NCBI GenBank assembly: GCA_032207245.1
Contig: CM063504.1
Span: forward strand, 24,759,629 to 24,823,628
DNA: 64,000 bases
Source of the DNA: Pardosa pseudoannulata
Taxonomy: Eukaryota > Arthropoda > Arachnida > Araneae > Lycosidae
Direction: 5' to 3'
The position numbers were made by a program, and so were the translations under genes. The notes beneath the pieces were generated by a model. It searched no databases and was not told the DNA's origin. It worked only from the letters and a program-made list of their open reading frames with translations. Positions 14,870-27,485 of the stretch are shown piece after piece. The first letter of the stretch is position 1. Each line of letters starts with the position of its first letter.

Positions 14870-15541
14870 TCAAAGTGTTACTTTCTTCTAAGAATAAATT
14901 TTATGATCACCAGTTTTTAAAAAGAACTTTAAAAAAAGTGCTGAAAATTTTAACTTAACTTTTAAGAAGGGTTGTTTAACTCTTCATACACGTTACTGCC
15001 AGAATTTAATTAAAAATACATTGATGCCATACAATTTCAAATGATCTTAAATTTTTTATGTAATATTACGATTACTATCGCTAATACAATTTAAACATTA
15101 CTTTCTTCTAAGAATAAAGTTTATGATCACCAGTTTTTAAAAAGAACTTTAAAAAGTGCTGAAAATTTTAACTTAACTTTTAAGAAGGGTTATTTAACTC
15201 TTTATATAGGTTACTGCCAGAATTTAATTAAAAAAATACATTGATGCCATACAATTTCAAATGATCTTAAGTTTTTTTTATATAACATTGCGATTACCAT
15301 TGCTAATACAATTTAAGTATTACTTTCTTCTAAGAATAAAGTTTATGATCACCAGCTTTTAAAAAGAACTTAAAAAACAGTGATGAAAAATTTAACTTAA
15401 CTTTTAAGAAGGGCTATTTAACTCTTCATATACGTTACTGCCAGAATTTAATTAAAAAAATACATTGATGCCATACATTTTTTTTACATAACATTTGTGT
15501 TAATACTTAAATTGTATTAACACCGCTAATACAATTTAAGT
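14870..15541. repeat. Tandem triplication, unit about 220 bp
   Basis: The block 'ctttcttctaagaataaa...tatgatcaccag...gttactgccagaatttaatt...acattgatgccatacaattt...ctaatacaattta' occurs three times, starting at 14881, 15101 and 15323. The spacings are 220 and 222 bp. Divergence is a few percent between copies 1 and 2. Copy 3 has a small deletion near 15479 that removes the 'caaatgatcttaa' segment. No coding potential is visible. Confidence 0.9.
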
Positions 15542-15936
15542 TTAATATATAATTCCAGCTAATATAACTTAGACTTCTTTGAAAGTGTAAATTTAATCCG
15601 TATATCATCTAATTTATTTTACATTTATTTTTGTAAAACTTACGTTTGGGAAATGTTTTTTTTTAAAAATAGAAATTTTCTACTTTTATTCATTAGAGGA
15701 ATAGCCACTCATGTTTTTTGAACATGAAAATATATACAGTCTATAATAAAAGACTCAAAATTTTATGCTAATAATATATACTTTCATATCATAAATGGGA
15801 GAGTGTTTTTTTTCTAAACTATAAAAAAGCACGTAATGGCTGGAGGTCACTTAAAACTTTTTAAAGCTCCCATGCTTCCAGTTTCCTTTTTAAGTTTACA
15901 TTTTTAGTAGGAGACTATAACTGTTATACTAAAGCA

Positions 15937-16846
15937 CTAGCATATAACCCGTCATATGACGGAATCAGTAAAATTTTTAATTTTCCAGAATTGTAAAGTA
16001 CCCTATGAGGCAGGTAAAGAAATGGTTTCTTTTTTGGTTGAGAATTATCTGTTCCAAGCTCAATAATTTGTTTATCTTTACTGACCGTTTGTTAGTTGCC
16101 AACTTTAATTTAGCTTGTCATATTACTTTATAGGAGGGACAGCACAGATTTTAATACTGACAGTGATTATTTGGCGGTATATATGAATGATGTCTAAAAT
16201 TGAGCGAATCGCAAATCGTGTGGTTATGCATAAAAAACACACAAACGAACAAACTTCTTAATATTCAAAGATATATAACTTAAACGCTAGATATTTATTG
16301 GTCCGTGAAATAAACTCCTAGCCTGTTATGAAAAGAATTTGTTGTTAATACTGGTGATAACATTTTCGTTGCAACCAAATGTAATCGATGATTAAATTTA
16401 AAATTATCACAGATGTACCTAATATATTATTTAAGCCAAATATTAAAGAAAATTATCTACGTAATACCTAAGTTCAGTGATAAAACGTGTGAAAATAATG
16501 CAGACGATATTTAAATAATTTAAAATAAGAAAAGATTAAATGAGATGGTTATAAGAATGACGTCTTAATGCTAGAAAAATTTATATTTTCATTTATTTAT
16601 TATGTGATAAATTGATGAATTTAATGTCCTGCTCTTAACCGGGGAAAATAGGCTTTGAAATAATGGCATTAAACGATCGAAAAGAGGGAAGGGGTGGATT
16701 TCGAAAGTTTTCGAACACGCTTTGAATTTTTTTAACTCTAATCCATCAAGAATCCAATATGGATGCCACTATCCATTCCAGTACCAATCGCTTCATAAAT
16801 TCGTGGACAGACGGACAGATAATTTAGGCTGTTATTCTATAGGAGA
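15937..16846 (-). mobile_element. Non-autonomous Helitron-like element, copy A
   Basis: This is the same family as 62190-63010, in the opposite orientation. Shared landmarks are an ACCCGTCAT.TGACGG end, 'cagaattgtaaagt.ccctat', 'tttgttgttaata' near 16340, 'aataatgcagacgatattta' near 16495, 'attccag...gcttcataaattcg' near 16775 and a gacagacggacagata motif near the far end. Read on the minus strand it starts TCTCCTATAG after an A. It ends with a CCGTCATATGACGG hairpin and then CTAG before a T, which is the Helitron rule (5' TC, hairpin, 3' CTRR, insertion at A/T). No transposase is encoded. Confidence 0.55.
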
Positions 16847-17799
16847 TGAGTCATGTCAAATGCTTCAATTACAACGTAGTAAGTTTACCCATAAGAATTC
16901 AAGATTTCTAGACTTAAATATCTCTTATTCCAAAAATCATCTTTTTCTGCCCATGTTAGTCGTTAATTATATAAAGAAAGTCTATTATGAGTATAAAAGA
17001 CAGTAGATGTTTTATGGCAAGTAAATAGATATAAAACCGGCTATTTCGTGGCTGTTTGGCAAATAGACTTCACCTAACTTTTTCAATGTTATCCTCAGAC
17101 GCTAGTTGCAGAAACGTACTCAATAAAACCTGTCCTTAACCTTGGCCCAAGGAAATTGATTATGAAACTGACTGACCCGATATAACTTAATTGCCGCACC
17201 CAGTGATGATTATCAACATTCCCCTAAAACACGTGTTTAAACTTAAGATCTTGTATTTAGCGAACCAGAAAACGGAATGGGAAAATTAGTCCTAAAATTA
17301 GACACTGAAAAGCCAAAGGGTGTAAGAGACAAATTGAAAATTTGGAGATAAGAAGTAGTGCAAATGAAAAGAGAAACGAATATATTTCAACTCACCCAGA
17401 CATATGAGACTAAGAAAAAATATGGATATTAAAACCTTCTACAATTTTCCATAAGATCTAAACTTTGCATTAGTTTTACACAAATTTTTCTTTTGTCATT
17501 TACATCTCTTCATTTCTCATATTTAAATTCACCTGTAAGTACATTTGCTATAATGTCTTCAAAATTTAATGTATAAAAAATTGTCAAATCATGCTTTCAA
17601 ATGCGGAATTCTTTCGTCATTTTGACTTTTTTCTAATACTTTAACTTATTAGAAAAAAGTTTCAAAGCAAATAAAGCCTTCCCTTTATTGTTTTATTTGA
17701 CTTAATTTTAAAAGTTTATTTAGTTTCGCTTTGAAAGTGTACACATATATAGTTTTAAAAACAAACAGAGTTATACTTAAGACGCATAGCAATAGGGAT

Positions 17800-18090
17800 T
17801 TTTTTTCTTTTTTTAGTGTGTGAGAGAAAGGGAGTGATATAATTTCTTAAAAATAACCAACTTATAGTTATATTTTAAAATAAATTTTGGGTGATTCTAT
17901 CCTTAAATTGCAACCTTTGGCGAAACTTTTGTTCTTTTCATCTTATTCTGGAAAATTGGTAGTTTCGCATACACCAAAATTTAACTACTGCTTACGTCTG
18001 CAATTCTTATATAACTCCTTATAAGACTTAGTTTCGCCTTACCCCGCTTCATACCATGACTAACTATTAACATACTGATTGGCTGGCTCA
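17800..18090. repeat. Dispersed repeat family D, copy 1
   Basis: The sequence 'aaaataaccaacttatagttatatttt', then 'gggtgattctat', 'aattgcaacctttggcgaaa', 'gttcttttcatcttattctg' and 'ataactcctta' recurs in the same order at 23036-23230 and 23636-23870. Two of the three copies are preceded by TG/TA microsatellites, and here a short gtgtgtgagaga run plays that part. The family is not recognised. A retroposon 3' end with a simple-repeat tail is plausible. Confidence 0.5.
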
Positions 18091-18213
18091 CAACCATATA
18101 TAACGACATGTGTGTTTAGCACTCAGATGCCCTGGAAACGAGAAGTTAAAATATATCTTTTATTTAAAAATTTCAGTGTATTTTTTTTTGGCCACTCCAT
18201 TGCATACGATTCA

Positions 18214-18402
<189 letters not shown>

Positions 18403-18408
18403 CACATA

Positions 18409-18725
18409 CCCAGATAGCAAATTTAGTTTGCAAAAAACTTGCAGCAGTCTTGCTTTGCAAGCCTGCAAATTTGCAGCAAGTTCAGCATAACATATATGCA
18501 AGTTTGAAACAAGATTGCAGCAAGTATATGAATTTTCGCTTGCTTCAAGCTTGTTATGATAAATTTGCCAGAGTTTTGCAGCAAAATAGCGTTGCAATGG
18601 AGTGGTCCCTTTATGTTCCGTCTAATTTGCAGGAGGTTTGCTCCCAGTTTGTCGTGTTAAATTTGTTATGACAAAATAGTATCCAGAAAAAATCAAACTT
18701 GCTGCAAGCATGCATGCTATCTGGG
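18409..18725. mobile_element. TIR element with CCCAGATAGC ends, 317 bp
   Basis: The left end CCCAGATAGCA (409-419) and the right end TGCTATCTGGG (715-725) are exact complements. TA dinucleotides lie immediately outside both ends (18407-18408 and 18726-18727), which would fit a TA target-site duplication. The inside is rich in the words TTGCAGCAAG, CTTGCAAG and TTTGCA on both strands. It is a non-coding MITE of a superfamily I cannot assign. Insertion next to a (TA)n tract is consistent with TA targeting. Confidence 0.6.
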
Positions 18726-19100
18726 TATACGGTAAAAAATGTAAACAAACGAAGGCTACAATATTATCGAATCTATTTTGATTGATTTTGTTCTTTTATT
18801 GAAATTATTTAATATAAACTATTGAAACAGTTTAATATAAATGAGGAGAAGACACCTAAATAATTTCGAATAATTGAAATTCCTGTACAGCCGAAAACAA
18901 AGAGAGCAAAGACTAACTCCTCGGGCAGAAAAAAATGTCTGAGAGAAAGTTTTAATGAGTATTTATATTGACAGATATAGGATGCTTCTTAAACTTACAT
19001 AAAGCCAATTAAGTCCTTACGACATTTTAAGATGTACGTGCTGAAAAAGAAGCATTTTCTTTTAAGATTCCTTTTCCCTCTGAAGAATACGCGGAATTTT

Positions 19101-19168
19101 CTTGTGATAGCGAAAATTATTCTTTCGAAAAATAATTCGAATTATTTTTCGAAAAATATTATCACAAG
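19101..19168. repeat. 68 bp hairpin with a perfect 32 bp palindrome
   Basis: The outer arms CTTGTGATA and TATCACAAG enclose a perfect palindrome at 19123-19154 centred on TTCGAA, with flanking TTTCGAAAAATAATTC. Very few bases are unpaired. It could be a small foldback element or a structured RNA. Confidence 0.75.
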
Positions 19169-19599
19169 TCAACCTGAACTAAAATATACTAATTGAACAT
19201 TTTTCATTGTAACAAAAGCAATCGACACATTCTTCAGCGATAAAATAAATCATAAATGCACATGTTGACGTGTAATAAGGCTTTTAGGCTTTTTATAAAC
19301 CTATATGATACTTATAGAGGCTTTTTTAAAATCTATATTAAGTATAATTGTCATATTCATTTAAACAGGATCTTTATGATAAATAATAAGCATATTCATC
19401 AAATGATGACGTGAACTTTTATTTTTCTTAATGCAGCTGGCAATGCAGGCACTGTATGCCTTTTTGCCAATACAAGGCTGAGTAGCAGTTACCCATTTAC
19501 CACCACCCGAGAAGCACTTGTAGCTTATGGTGCGCTACGGACGCGAATAACATTACCCCCGCTGGGTTCTCGTAATATTTAAAAGCGGGGCCAAACAGA

Positions 19600-19790
19600 A
19601 GACCCCCAGGCTTGACTTGCCATCCCCAGAGGTATCTTTGAGAACTTGGAGGACATTGTGACCATGAACTTATTTTTCTTGTCCTGGTCTCCTTTAACGA
19701 ACACGGTGGTTCTTAAGCCGGCTCGAGCCCCGAACCCACAACTTTTCAGTTACGAGGTCGTTGCCCATGATGACTTGAACTAGGCATGAA
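19600..19790 (-). mobile_element. SINE family A copy, minus strand
   Basis: It shares 'ccccagaggtatctttga', 'gaacttggaggacattgtga', 'cctttaacgaacacggtgg' and 'cggctcgag' with the copies at 27.2 and 50.5 kb. On the minus strand it begins with a tRNA-like segment: a GGGCAACGACCTCGT A-box region and a GGGTTCGGGGC B-box region. The upstream 19440-19600 sequence is also GC-richer and may belong to the same insertion. The copy is diverged, with no clear target duplication. Confidence 0.5.
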
Positions 19791-20660
19791 CTAGAAAAAT
19801 ACTCAAGAACATGTGAACTAGAAGAACACCTGCATGGAGTTGTACTGAAATTCTTACATTGAGAAAATGGCATCATTACAATGTTAACTGATAAATTATT
19901 CCTCAAAAAGTGTTAAAAAGCAAATTTAAAGTTGAATTTTCTTTTAAGGGGAGGGAAGTTGGCAAGATCTGCTTTAACGTACATGTTTTAATTAAATTGA
20001 AGTAACAGATAATTAGTTTCGTAAAAGCATATTGAATATCAAAAAGATAGCTTAAGTATTTCTTTATTTTTGTGAACTGAAAAAAGAATATAAAGTAAGA
20101 ATTATTCAATTTTCTCTATGAATTGCCTTGTGAAATACTGGTAAAACTAAGAGGAACATTAAGTAAAGTGCAAAATACCTTGATCAATGATCAGAAGAAA
20201 AATTTAGAATCTTAAATATAATGAGTAAATATAATGAGTAAACCAGATTTACAACAGGAGGAAATACCGAATCTCATACGGGACACGTTTTAGAAATACT
20301 AAAATTTGTAAACCTTGACTTACACAAGACTCAGACACATATATTTCTGGCTCCAGGAAATTTGGCAACTCGGTTTATTTTCCTTATTTTCTTACTTCAT
20401 TTTTTTTCGCTTCTTGAAGCCTACGCTCAGACAACTTATATATGCACTTGAACCTATGACAGATTTCTCTTCCTAGAGTTGACGTCACAATGTCGTCAAT
20501 TTTCAAAGGTATTAATAACACTTATTCATGGAGTACTTTGGATTATAATACAATATTATTAATAGGAATATTGTATTCACGTAATAGAAATGATGAAGAA
20601 GTCATTAAAAATTTTAATTTTCTAATATTTTATGACTTCGATAGATTTAACTCTCTTTTT

Positions 20661-21190
20661 TCTATGCAGTAAGCTCTTTGATCGATTTAGGGGTTGGTAT
20701 GGTTTTACGATGGATTCCCAGTCACTGCAATGTCTATGTCAATGCACGTCCTGACGCACTAGCCAAGGAGGGTTGTGATGTGGTTCAACCGACTGTTGGT
20801 TCTCCATTTAGGAACACAAAGAGAATTATCAGAGACTATATTAAAAAAACACTAGTATCTGTCATTTCAGAGACGGAGGAGATGGTCGTCTCTCATAAAT
20901 AAGAGAGTATGCCTTCTCTTCCCAGAGCTATTGGAGTGGCTCTTTTTTAGAATCAGAACTGGTCATGACTTGCTAAGGGATGATTTTTTTCAGCTTCACT
21001 TAGTTAATTACCCTCATTATATCTGTTGCACCTCTGTTTCAATGACGGGAGAACATATTTTGACTTGTACGGCTGTGCAAAACGATTTTGCTTTATTATT
21101 TCCTGAGACGCCCCCACCTTCTGGGGCAATTTCTTTTATTTATTGGAGTGCCAAGTGTCACATGCTCAAAACGAGCCTCGGAGGGCAAAA
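20661..21190 (+). pseudogene. Broken LINE 3' end: RNase H and C-terminal reverse-transcriptase tail
   Basis: From about 20678 the frame reads LRWIPSHCNVYVNARPDALA, the conserved C-terminal part of a retroelement RNase H (WIPSH and a terminal D). Such domains cleave RNA in the RNA-DNA hybrid during copying. The frame closes at 20902. A second frame from about 20931 reads FRIRTGHDLLRDDF and then EHILTCTA, the Cys/His-containing tail that follows RNase H in I/Jockey/R1-like non-LTR elements. The two frames are out of register, so a frameshift separates them. The reverse transcriptase itself is absent, as usual for 5'-truncated LINE insertions. A (TA)n tract follows at about 21279. Confidence 0.7.
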
Positions 21191-21254
21191 TTAAAAAAAT
21201 TGTCTATGCACACAAAAGTTATTATATTAATTTAAAATTTAATGGAATGCTAAT

Positions 21255-21454
<200 letters not shown>

Positions 21455-22964
21455 GAACCAGATTAAAAATTTTTGAATGAAGTTTCGTTGTGTAGAGTTT
21501 AGTTGTTAGTGGATCTGGTACATATTGATTGAGAAAGTACTTCTTCAAAAGGCGAATAGAATTTAAATACTGGAGTGCACAAATTCATTATTATTTTATA
21601 CCACCCAAAAAAGAAACAGATGTAAATACTTTCATCTATAATTTAAAAAAAACTAAACATATTTATAATTTGATATTAGACACTATTAAAGTTATGTTCT
21701 AAAGGGAGTAGTATGATTTTAGCTGTCATTTATTTTATTTTTTTTTATTTCCGGGGAAACAGAAACACAAAATTTTTTTCAGAAGTTCCCAGATCTTAAG
21801 CTTATTTTAAAATGAAACATAATGTACTGATCTGCGTAGTTATCAAAAGGCTTCCAGTTGTATTGCGTAGGCCCACGCTCGTTTGTTTCACAAAACATTT
21901 TTTTGAATAGAAAAATTATTGTGTGTAGACCTCTTGCTGATAAGCTATTTTACATATAAAGTGATATCACATGACTGGAATGTAAAAGTATTGGCTTTGT
22001 TATCGTAAGATGAATGTGAAAAGGAAACATTTGCAGAGGACGGTAGATTATGTTTTTAATATTTTTATACATAAATTCTTAGACTCGCTTCACTTGTCTT
22101 GCGTGAAGATGGCGTTTAACTGTCTCTGATTCTAGATGCAACAAATCTTTTCTGGTATTGACAACTTCAAAGATTTAGTTAATAGTATGTTAATTCTATT
22201 GAAATATCTCAATACAGATATAATCTTTACACTGTTAATACTATTAATTGCTGAGTATATAATCTTGAGCTATTTGATTGTTTATTGTTCTCAACAAGGG
22301 GCTGATTTATCTTCACTAAACAATAAATAAAGTATAAGTAATCTTTTCATAGCCGAGATAGTGGGATAAGTATGGTATAAACACCTTTTTATTACCCCTG
22401 AAAGGTATGAATTTAGATAACATCAAAAGCTACTAAATAAACTTTCAAAGGGAAATATATTTTTTTTTGTATGATGTTAGTTAAATTTTATATTTTGTGA
22501 TTAATAGAATTCTATTTAGACTATATAATTAACTTCGCTCACACAAAAACTTAATTAATGAAATTGGCAAAATATCATGCATCCAAATTGCAGTATTATT
22601 ATTAATTCTTCTGTTTGTTATAAAGATCCACATTTAATAGCGACAAAAGCTTTTGTTAGTGCTAACTTTGGCAGCAGATAAAATTCTCTTCAAGTTATTT
22701 AAAGAAAAGCATATTATTGCACCTGGCTTTTACCCCTTGGCACAAAAGTTTCTTGTATCAGAATGCTGATCTGATCTGAAACCTGATTTTATTGATATAT
22801 TACAATGCTGCAACCATGTTCAATAAAATTATAGGCTTTAATTGGAATTTCAGTTTTATTTTACTCAGTACAGATATATTTTAGTTTAGTTTTACAAGGC
22901 ATTCATATTTTATTAATAGCTGACAGCGATAATCCACACAGATCTGACAAAATGTGCTTTCCTA

Positions 22965-23230
22965 AGTGAAATATGTATATGTATATGTATATACATAATA
23001 TTCATATATATATGTGTGTGTCTTTAATGATATTTTAACCCAATTAACTATTTTTAACTTTAATTATTTTATTTAAGAACATTTTGGTGATTCTATGTCT
23101 TAATAAACAACCCAAGTTTATGAAGAAATTTGCATTTGCGCATCAACTCCAATAACCCCGTTGGCGAGCGCCAAATTACCAAACTCTATTTTTGACTTAT
23201 CAGCTTTCCTTACATAACCGCCTTATATAA
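22965..23230. repeat. Dispersed repeat family D, copy 2, with (TATG)n/(TG)n lead
   Basis: A tatatgtatatg...tgtgtgtg run (about 22973-23022) is followed by 'attttaacccaattaac', 'tggtgattctatgtc', 'ggcgagcgccaaattacc' and 'acataaccgccttatataaaa'. This is the order seen in the copies at 17.8 and 23.6 kb. Copies 2 and 3 lie only about 600 bp apart in the same orientation. Confidence 0.5.
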
Positions 23231-23240
23231 AATAATCCGA

Positions 23241-23273
23241 CCCCTGTGATGCTATCAGTAGCTATCACAGGGG
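23241..23273. repeat. GC-rich hairpin (CCCCTGTGAT ... ATCACAGGGG)
   Basis: The stem CCCCTGTGATGCTA pairs with TAGC-T-ATCACAGGGG around a TCAG loop with one bulged base, followed by a T run. It is much more stable than the AT-rich surroundings would give by chance. Function is unknown. Confidence 0.6.
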
Positions 23274-23566
23274 ATTTTTAAAAAAATATTCCTCATTGGC
23301 TAATCAACGCCGTCCCGACAACTTTAAAATATAGTTTTGTGACTTTTGGAATCAACATATCAATTTATCAACTTATCAACTTATCAACTTAGGAAAAGTT
23401 GGATTACTTTTCTTTCTAAATAAACGTTTATTGAATTTTCCAAGATTTTGGTCCCCTCACTTCTAAGTCTTTATGTCTTACAGTGACAGCTAATATGGAC
23501 AAACGTGATATATACCAGTATATCACATACATAAACAGATACACACATACACACGCACGCATACAA

Positions 23567-23569
<3 letters not shown>

Positions 23570-23613
<44 letters not shown>

Positions 23614-23870
23614 CATGCATGTATGTGTGTATATAATTGTATTTTAACCAAAATAACCAATTTGATTATAGTTATATTTTTAAATAAACTTCTGCTGATC
23701 TAAAATTACAATCTTTGGAAAAAGTCTATGTTTCTCTTTTAATTCTGTTACCTTTGGCAATCGCGATAACACAGTTTTTGCTTATCTTCTCTAATCTATT
23801 CATATAACTGCTTTACAAAACTTATTTTAGCTTATTAGCGTCTCCCACTTTGTATATTCATAGCATAATG
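23570..23870. repeat. (TA)n/(TATG)n microsatellite plus dispersed repeat D, copy 3
   Basis: The microsatellite occupies about 23570-23634. It is followed by 'attttaaccaaaataaccaa', 'ttacaatctttggaaaaagt', 'ttaattctgttacctttggc', 'cgataac', 'tcatataactgctttacaaa' and 'cttattttagcttatta', matching copy 1 at 17.8 kb in order and orientation. Confidence 0.55.
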
Positions 23871-26164
23871 GCAAACATTAAGTTGTAAGCTGAACCATGT
23901 GGGATTCTAAAGTAATATATTTTTCATATTTCCTTATGACGGTATAGTAAAAATTCATGCAAGCTACATTCAAATTTTGAACATGACCTACTTCATAAGC
24001 CTGTGTTACTAAACATTATAAGGTATATAGTTTGTTTGCATTTTGTTTATAATATTCATCGCAACTTAGGGTAAAGAATTCAGAGTTTAATTGCAAACAA
24101 TCGGTATAATTCATTGTACATAATTCTTCAGTTTGATGGTTAAATATAGTTTTGTAAAGCATTCAAATAAAATAAAATAAAAAAAATTTAGAATGAATTA
24201 AGAGAACAGAGGAAGTACACGAAAATAAGGGCAAATTATAGGAAGCATTAGAGTATATTTATGAGATGTAGTGTATTTTTAAGCAATTTAAGAATAACGA
24301 GGAAAAGCTGTTCACATTTCTTTTTAAACGATTATATGTTATTGCTTTCGTTATGTTATTCAATGACATTGCTTAAGTCTAAGTCGCTCTTTTCATATTT
24401 GTCTTTGGATCCTTTTCTATTTTATGGAAGTGTTATAATGTTATGATAATCTCTGTAATATTCAACTCCTACATGCTGTCTTGTTTCTTTATCATGGTAA
24501 TGCGTTGACATCAGCAATCGCAATATTTCAGTTGAAATATACTCTTGTCAAAGGAACATAAATTTGGAGATTATTGCTTTTCGTAATAGAAGTATAAGTT
24601 TTTTTTGTTTTTTTGCAAGTGTAATACGATTGATAGAATTACTCTTTAACACTATTTTATATATGTAAAAGGAAAACTTTAGCAACATTTTAAGAACAAA
24701 TATTTATAATGTTAGTTCATTTTGCGGTTAATATAACGGGCGTTTAAAAATATTACCTTTTAAAACCGTTTAATGCAAGCTGTTTTTAATAAAAAGCATT
24801 TAACCTAAAATATTTAAATATTTACAGAAATTTTTTTAACACATATCATATTTGCAAGATATACTTTTGTATGTTGTTTAATTAAAAAATTGGTTGCTAA
24901 TTAAAACATCGATATGTTATATGAGGATGTAATATAAGCTAACTAAAACGAGCTATAAAACTGCAATAAAATTCTATTTAAAATACATAAATTTGCATTT
25001 ATGTATTTTTAAAATATTGAATTTATACTTACCTTGGGATAAATATTAAACAAATAAAATCATTATTTTTCATCAAAAATACATTTAATTTCCATTCAAA
25101 GATTTTTTAATTAAAGATACTTAAATGTATGTAATTTTCCATTTAAAAATTATCGAAATTTTAAGTGTCATTACTTTATTTGTAAAAGAATGAATCATAT
25201 TTCAAAGAACGTTTGAAATTAAAAGACAATAATCAGAACGTTCTGAGAAAATATTTTAAACGAATGTAATTTTAACTTAATTTTAGTCAAATAATAGAAT
25301 AAATTTCTTGAACCAATATTTCTAAAATGCATCTAGACTATAAAGGGTATTTAGAGAGATTTGTATCATAAAATAGTGTTCTTTCATTGATCAAAAGATT
25401 TTTGAGAAATAGATTTGCATATTTGTTTTTTGTTGAAAAAAACATATGCGCTTTATTAGAGAAAAATAAATTATAATCAATAAATATAATTTATTTTTAA
25501 AAAATATTTTTGCATCCTGTGTAATTGAATAGTTTGTGTAAAATTTTTTATGGAGAAATATCTTTTCCGCGAAGAAGTTTTTAAGATGAAAAATGGTGAA
25601 ATTTTCGTCAGCCTAATTTCGTCTCTCAAGTGGTATCCAACTTTAGAATATTTCAACCAAACTCCAGAGAATTCTTCCTTAGCTTAAAATAAAATTCACG
25701 CCTACATAAAATACACACTTGGTTTCTCCAACACCCATGTCAAGTTTTTCTTATCTTTGCTACTTTCAAAGTCATTACCGACGACCTACCGACAGAAAAA
25801 ATACTTCATTAGATGGATGTTTATGAACTGAAAATTGTCGCGTGTTTATGTCGACATGGATTCAGAATGTTTCTTTGATTACAGAAAATATCAATTCTTA
25901 GAACGATTGAAAATAAGAACTGAACAGTTTTTACAGGCATATTGCTATATTTTAGAAACATTACGATTAAATGGATTATAATTACTAATGTATATTGTTG
26001 CTCCAGTTATGTCTCTTTTTTTTAAGGATAATCTTGCACTGTTTGTATTAATAATAAGAATTTTAAGAAAAGCTACTTTTGACAAAGATTATTACTGTTT
26101 CTAATGCGGGGACACATGCTTTTACAGCATTCGTCATTACCAAGTCTCAGATATTTATTGACAA
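23871..26164. other. Intronic AT-rich DNA, small AT hairpins only
   Basis: No gene or recognisable transposon was seen. Short AT-only hairpins occur, for example around 24981-25012 (AAAATACATAAATTT...) and around 25461. In DNA this AT-rich they carry little weight. Confidence 0.45.
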
Positions 26165-27195
26165 CTAGCTGCAAGGCTTTGCCCGGGTTTAAAATAAGGT
26201 TTTCTGTAGAAGCGTACAAAATTGTTTATTTGCATGCAATAAAAGGGTACATTTATCTTAAAGCAATGTGATAGACAACATTTTTGGCAGTTCCATTTGG
26301 AGTGTGTACAAAAATATTTTCCTCTTTACCCACTCTGGAACAGGCCACATACAACTGCCCATGAGTAAAGCATGGTGTTTGCAAGTCTATACCAGCAATC
26401 CCAAGAGACTGGCCCTGTGACTTGTTGATTGTCATGGCAAAGCACAGTTTCAAAGGGAACTGTACTCTCTTGAACTGTATGGTGTTGTCTGAGGGAATGA
26501 TAGGTATTCTTAGAATGAAGACATCCTCACCCTTACCACACTCTGTGAGTACTGTGGCTTGAATAACATGTTTCCTTAGCTTTTTCACAGTTAAACTTTT
26601 GCCATTTCACAACCTGGGTGCATCAATATTTTGGATCAGCATTATTGGAGCACCAAATTTCAGAATCAAGTTGTGGGCTTGCAAATCAGGAGTCTGGATG
26701 GAATTCAAGAATTCAAAGGGATATTGTACTGCTTCATCATCATTAAGGATGCAGTCTATGTACTTGTAGGCATATTCTTGCCCTGGAAACTGCTTCTGAA
26801 TGGTGACATTGAGCTTCTCAACCACATCATTTTTGATTGCTAGAATTGCTCTGTGAGAAAACCAGTCCTGATCCTTGAAGTTTTGCTGAATGTGATATTT
26901 GTTGCAGTATTTGCTTGCAGTAAAGTAAATATAACAAAGAAGTATTGCGTTTACTTACTGCTTTTGTTTAATAAAGTTTTCTCTAAAATGTACTCATGGC
27001 TCAGAACAGGCACATGGAGCACTACTTTTGGCTGGAGAAGGCCAGAGTAAGGTTGGGATGGAACGAAACCTGTTAAGAACCTTCTCCATGTAATTTTGTG
27101 TTCGTGTACCAAATTTCACGTTATTTGGTTGTTTGGATCTTGAGTTATAAGGGAACAGACAAACAGACAACAAATGCGTCTTATATATAGAGAGA
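26165..27195 (-). mobile_element. Internally deleted Helitron with recognisable ends, 1031 bp
   Basis: On the minus strand the element starts TCTCTCTATATATAAG after an A (5' end at 27195). It continues into a TTGTCTGTTTGTCTG...CCCTTATAACTCAAG leader typical of Helitron 5' regions, and ends CCCGGGCAAAGCCTTGCAGC then CTAG before a T (3' end at 26165). This meets the Helitron rules: 5' TC, GC-rich 3' hairpin, CTRR, insertion between A and T. It still carries the C-terminal part of the Rep-helicase gene (26253-26905), but the Rep nuclease and helicase N-terminus are gone. A SINE family A copy abuts its 5' end. Confidence 0.8.
26253..26905 (-). pseudogene. Helitron PIF1-like helicase, C-terminal fragment with one nonsense codon
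   Basis: In Helitrons this helicase unwinds DNA during rolling-circle transposition. Reading on the minus strand from about 26905, the frame contains QDWFSHRAILAIKNDVVEKL, then FEFLNSIQTPDLQAHNLILK and GAPIMLIQNIDAPRL. An in-frame TGA follows where the family usually has a Cys codon. The same frame continues with GEDVFILRIPIIPSD, CFAMTINKSQGQSLG (helicase motif V region) and HGQLYVACSRVG (motif VI region) to the stop at 26253. The Walker A and B motifs and the Rep HUH domain lie upstream and are missing, so it cannot be functional. A single nonsense codon with an otherwise open frame suggests modest age. Confidence 0.85.
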
Positions 27196-27199
27196 TCTT

Positions 27200-27485
27200 A
27201 TTATGGGAGTACCATAGAGGTAGACAACATTACTCCCTAAGACAGGACAACACAAACAAAGTAGGCCCTCATAATCTAGAAGCAGGAACCAAGCAGATCA
27301 ATCCCAGACTTAACCTGCATCTATAGAGGTATTGTTTGGGAGCTTGAAAGACCATGAGCTTAATTTACGTGCTCCAGTCGCCCTTAATGAACGCGGTGGA
27401 TCTTTGGGCGGTTCGATACTATAACTCTATTTTGAGATCCTCCGGATTTGAGATCGGTGCCTTTGCCGACTGAGTTACCGTGGCT
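27200..27485 (-). mobile_element. SINE family A copy with tRNA-like head
   Basis: On the minus strand the head begins near 27485 with GGTAACTCAGTCGGCAAAGG, an A-box-like tRNA segment (compare GTAGATCAGTCAGCAAAG in the 50.7 kb copy). It is followed by the body shared with the copies at 6.5, 19.6 and 50.5 kb ('ttgtttgggagcttgaaaga', 'agaagcaggaaccaagcaga' as read on the + strand). The 3' end meets the Helitron boundary at about 27196. Confidence 0.6.
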
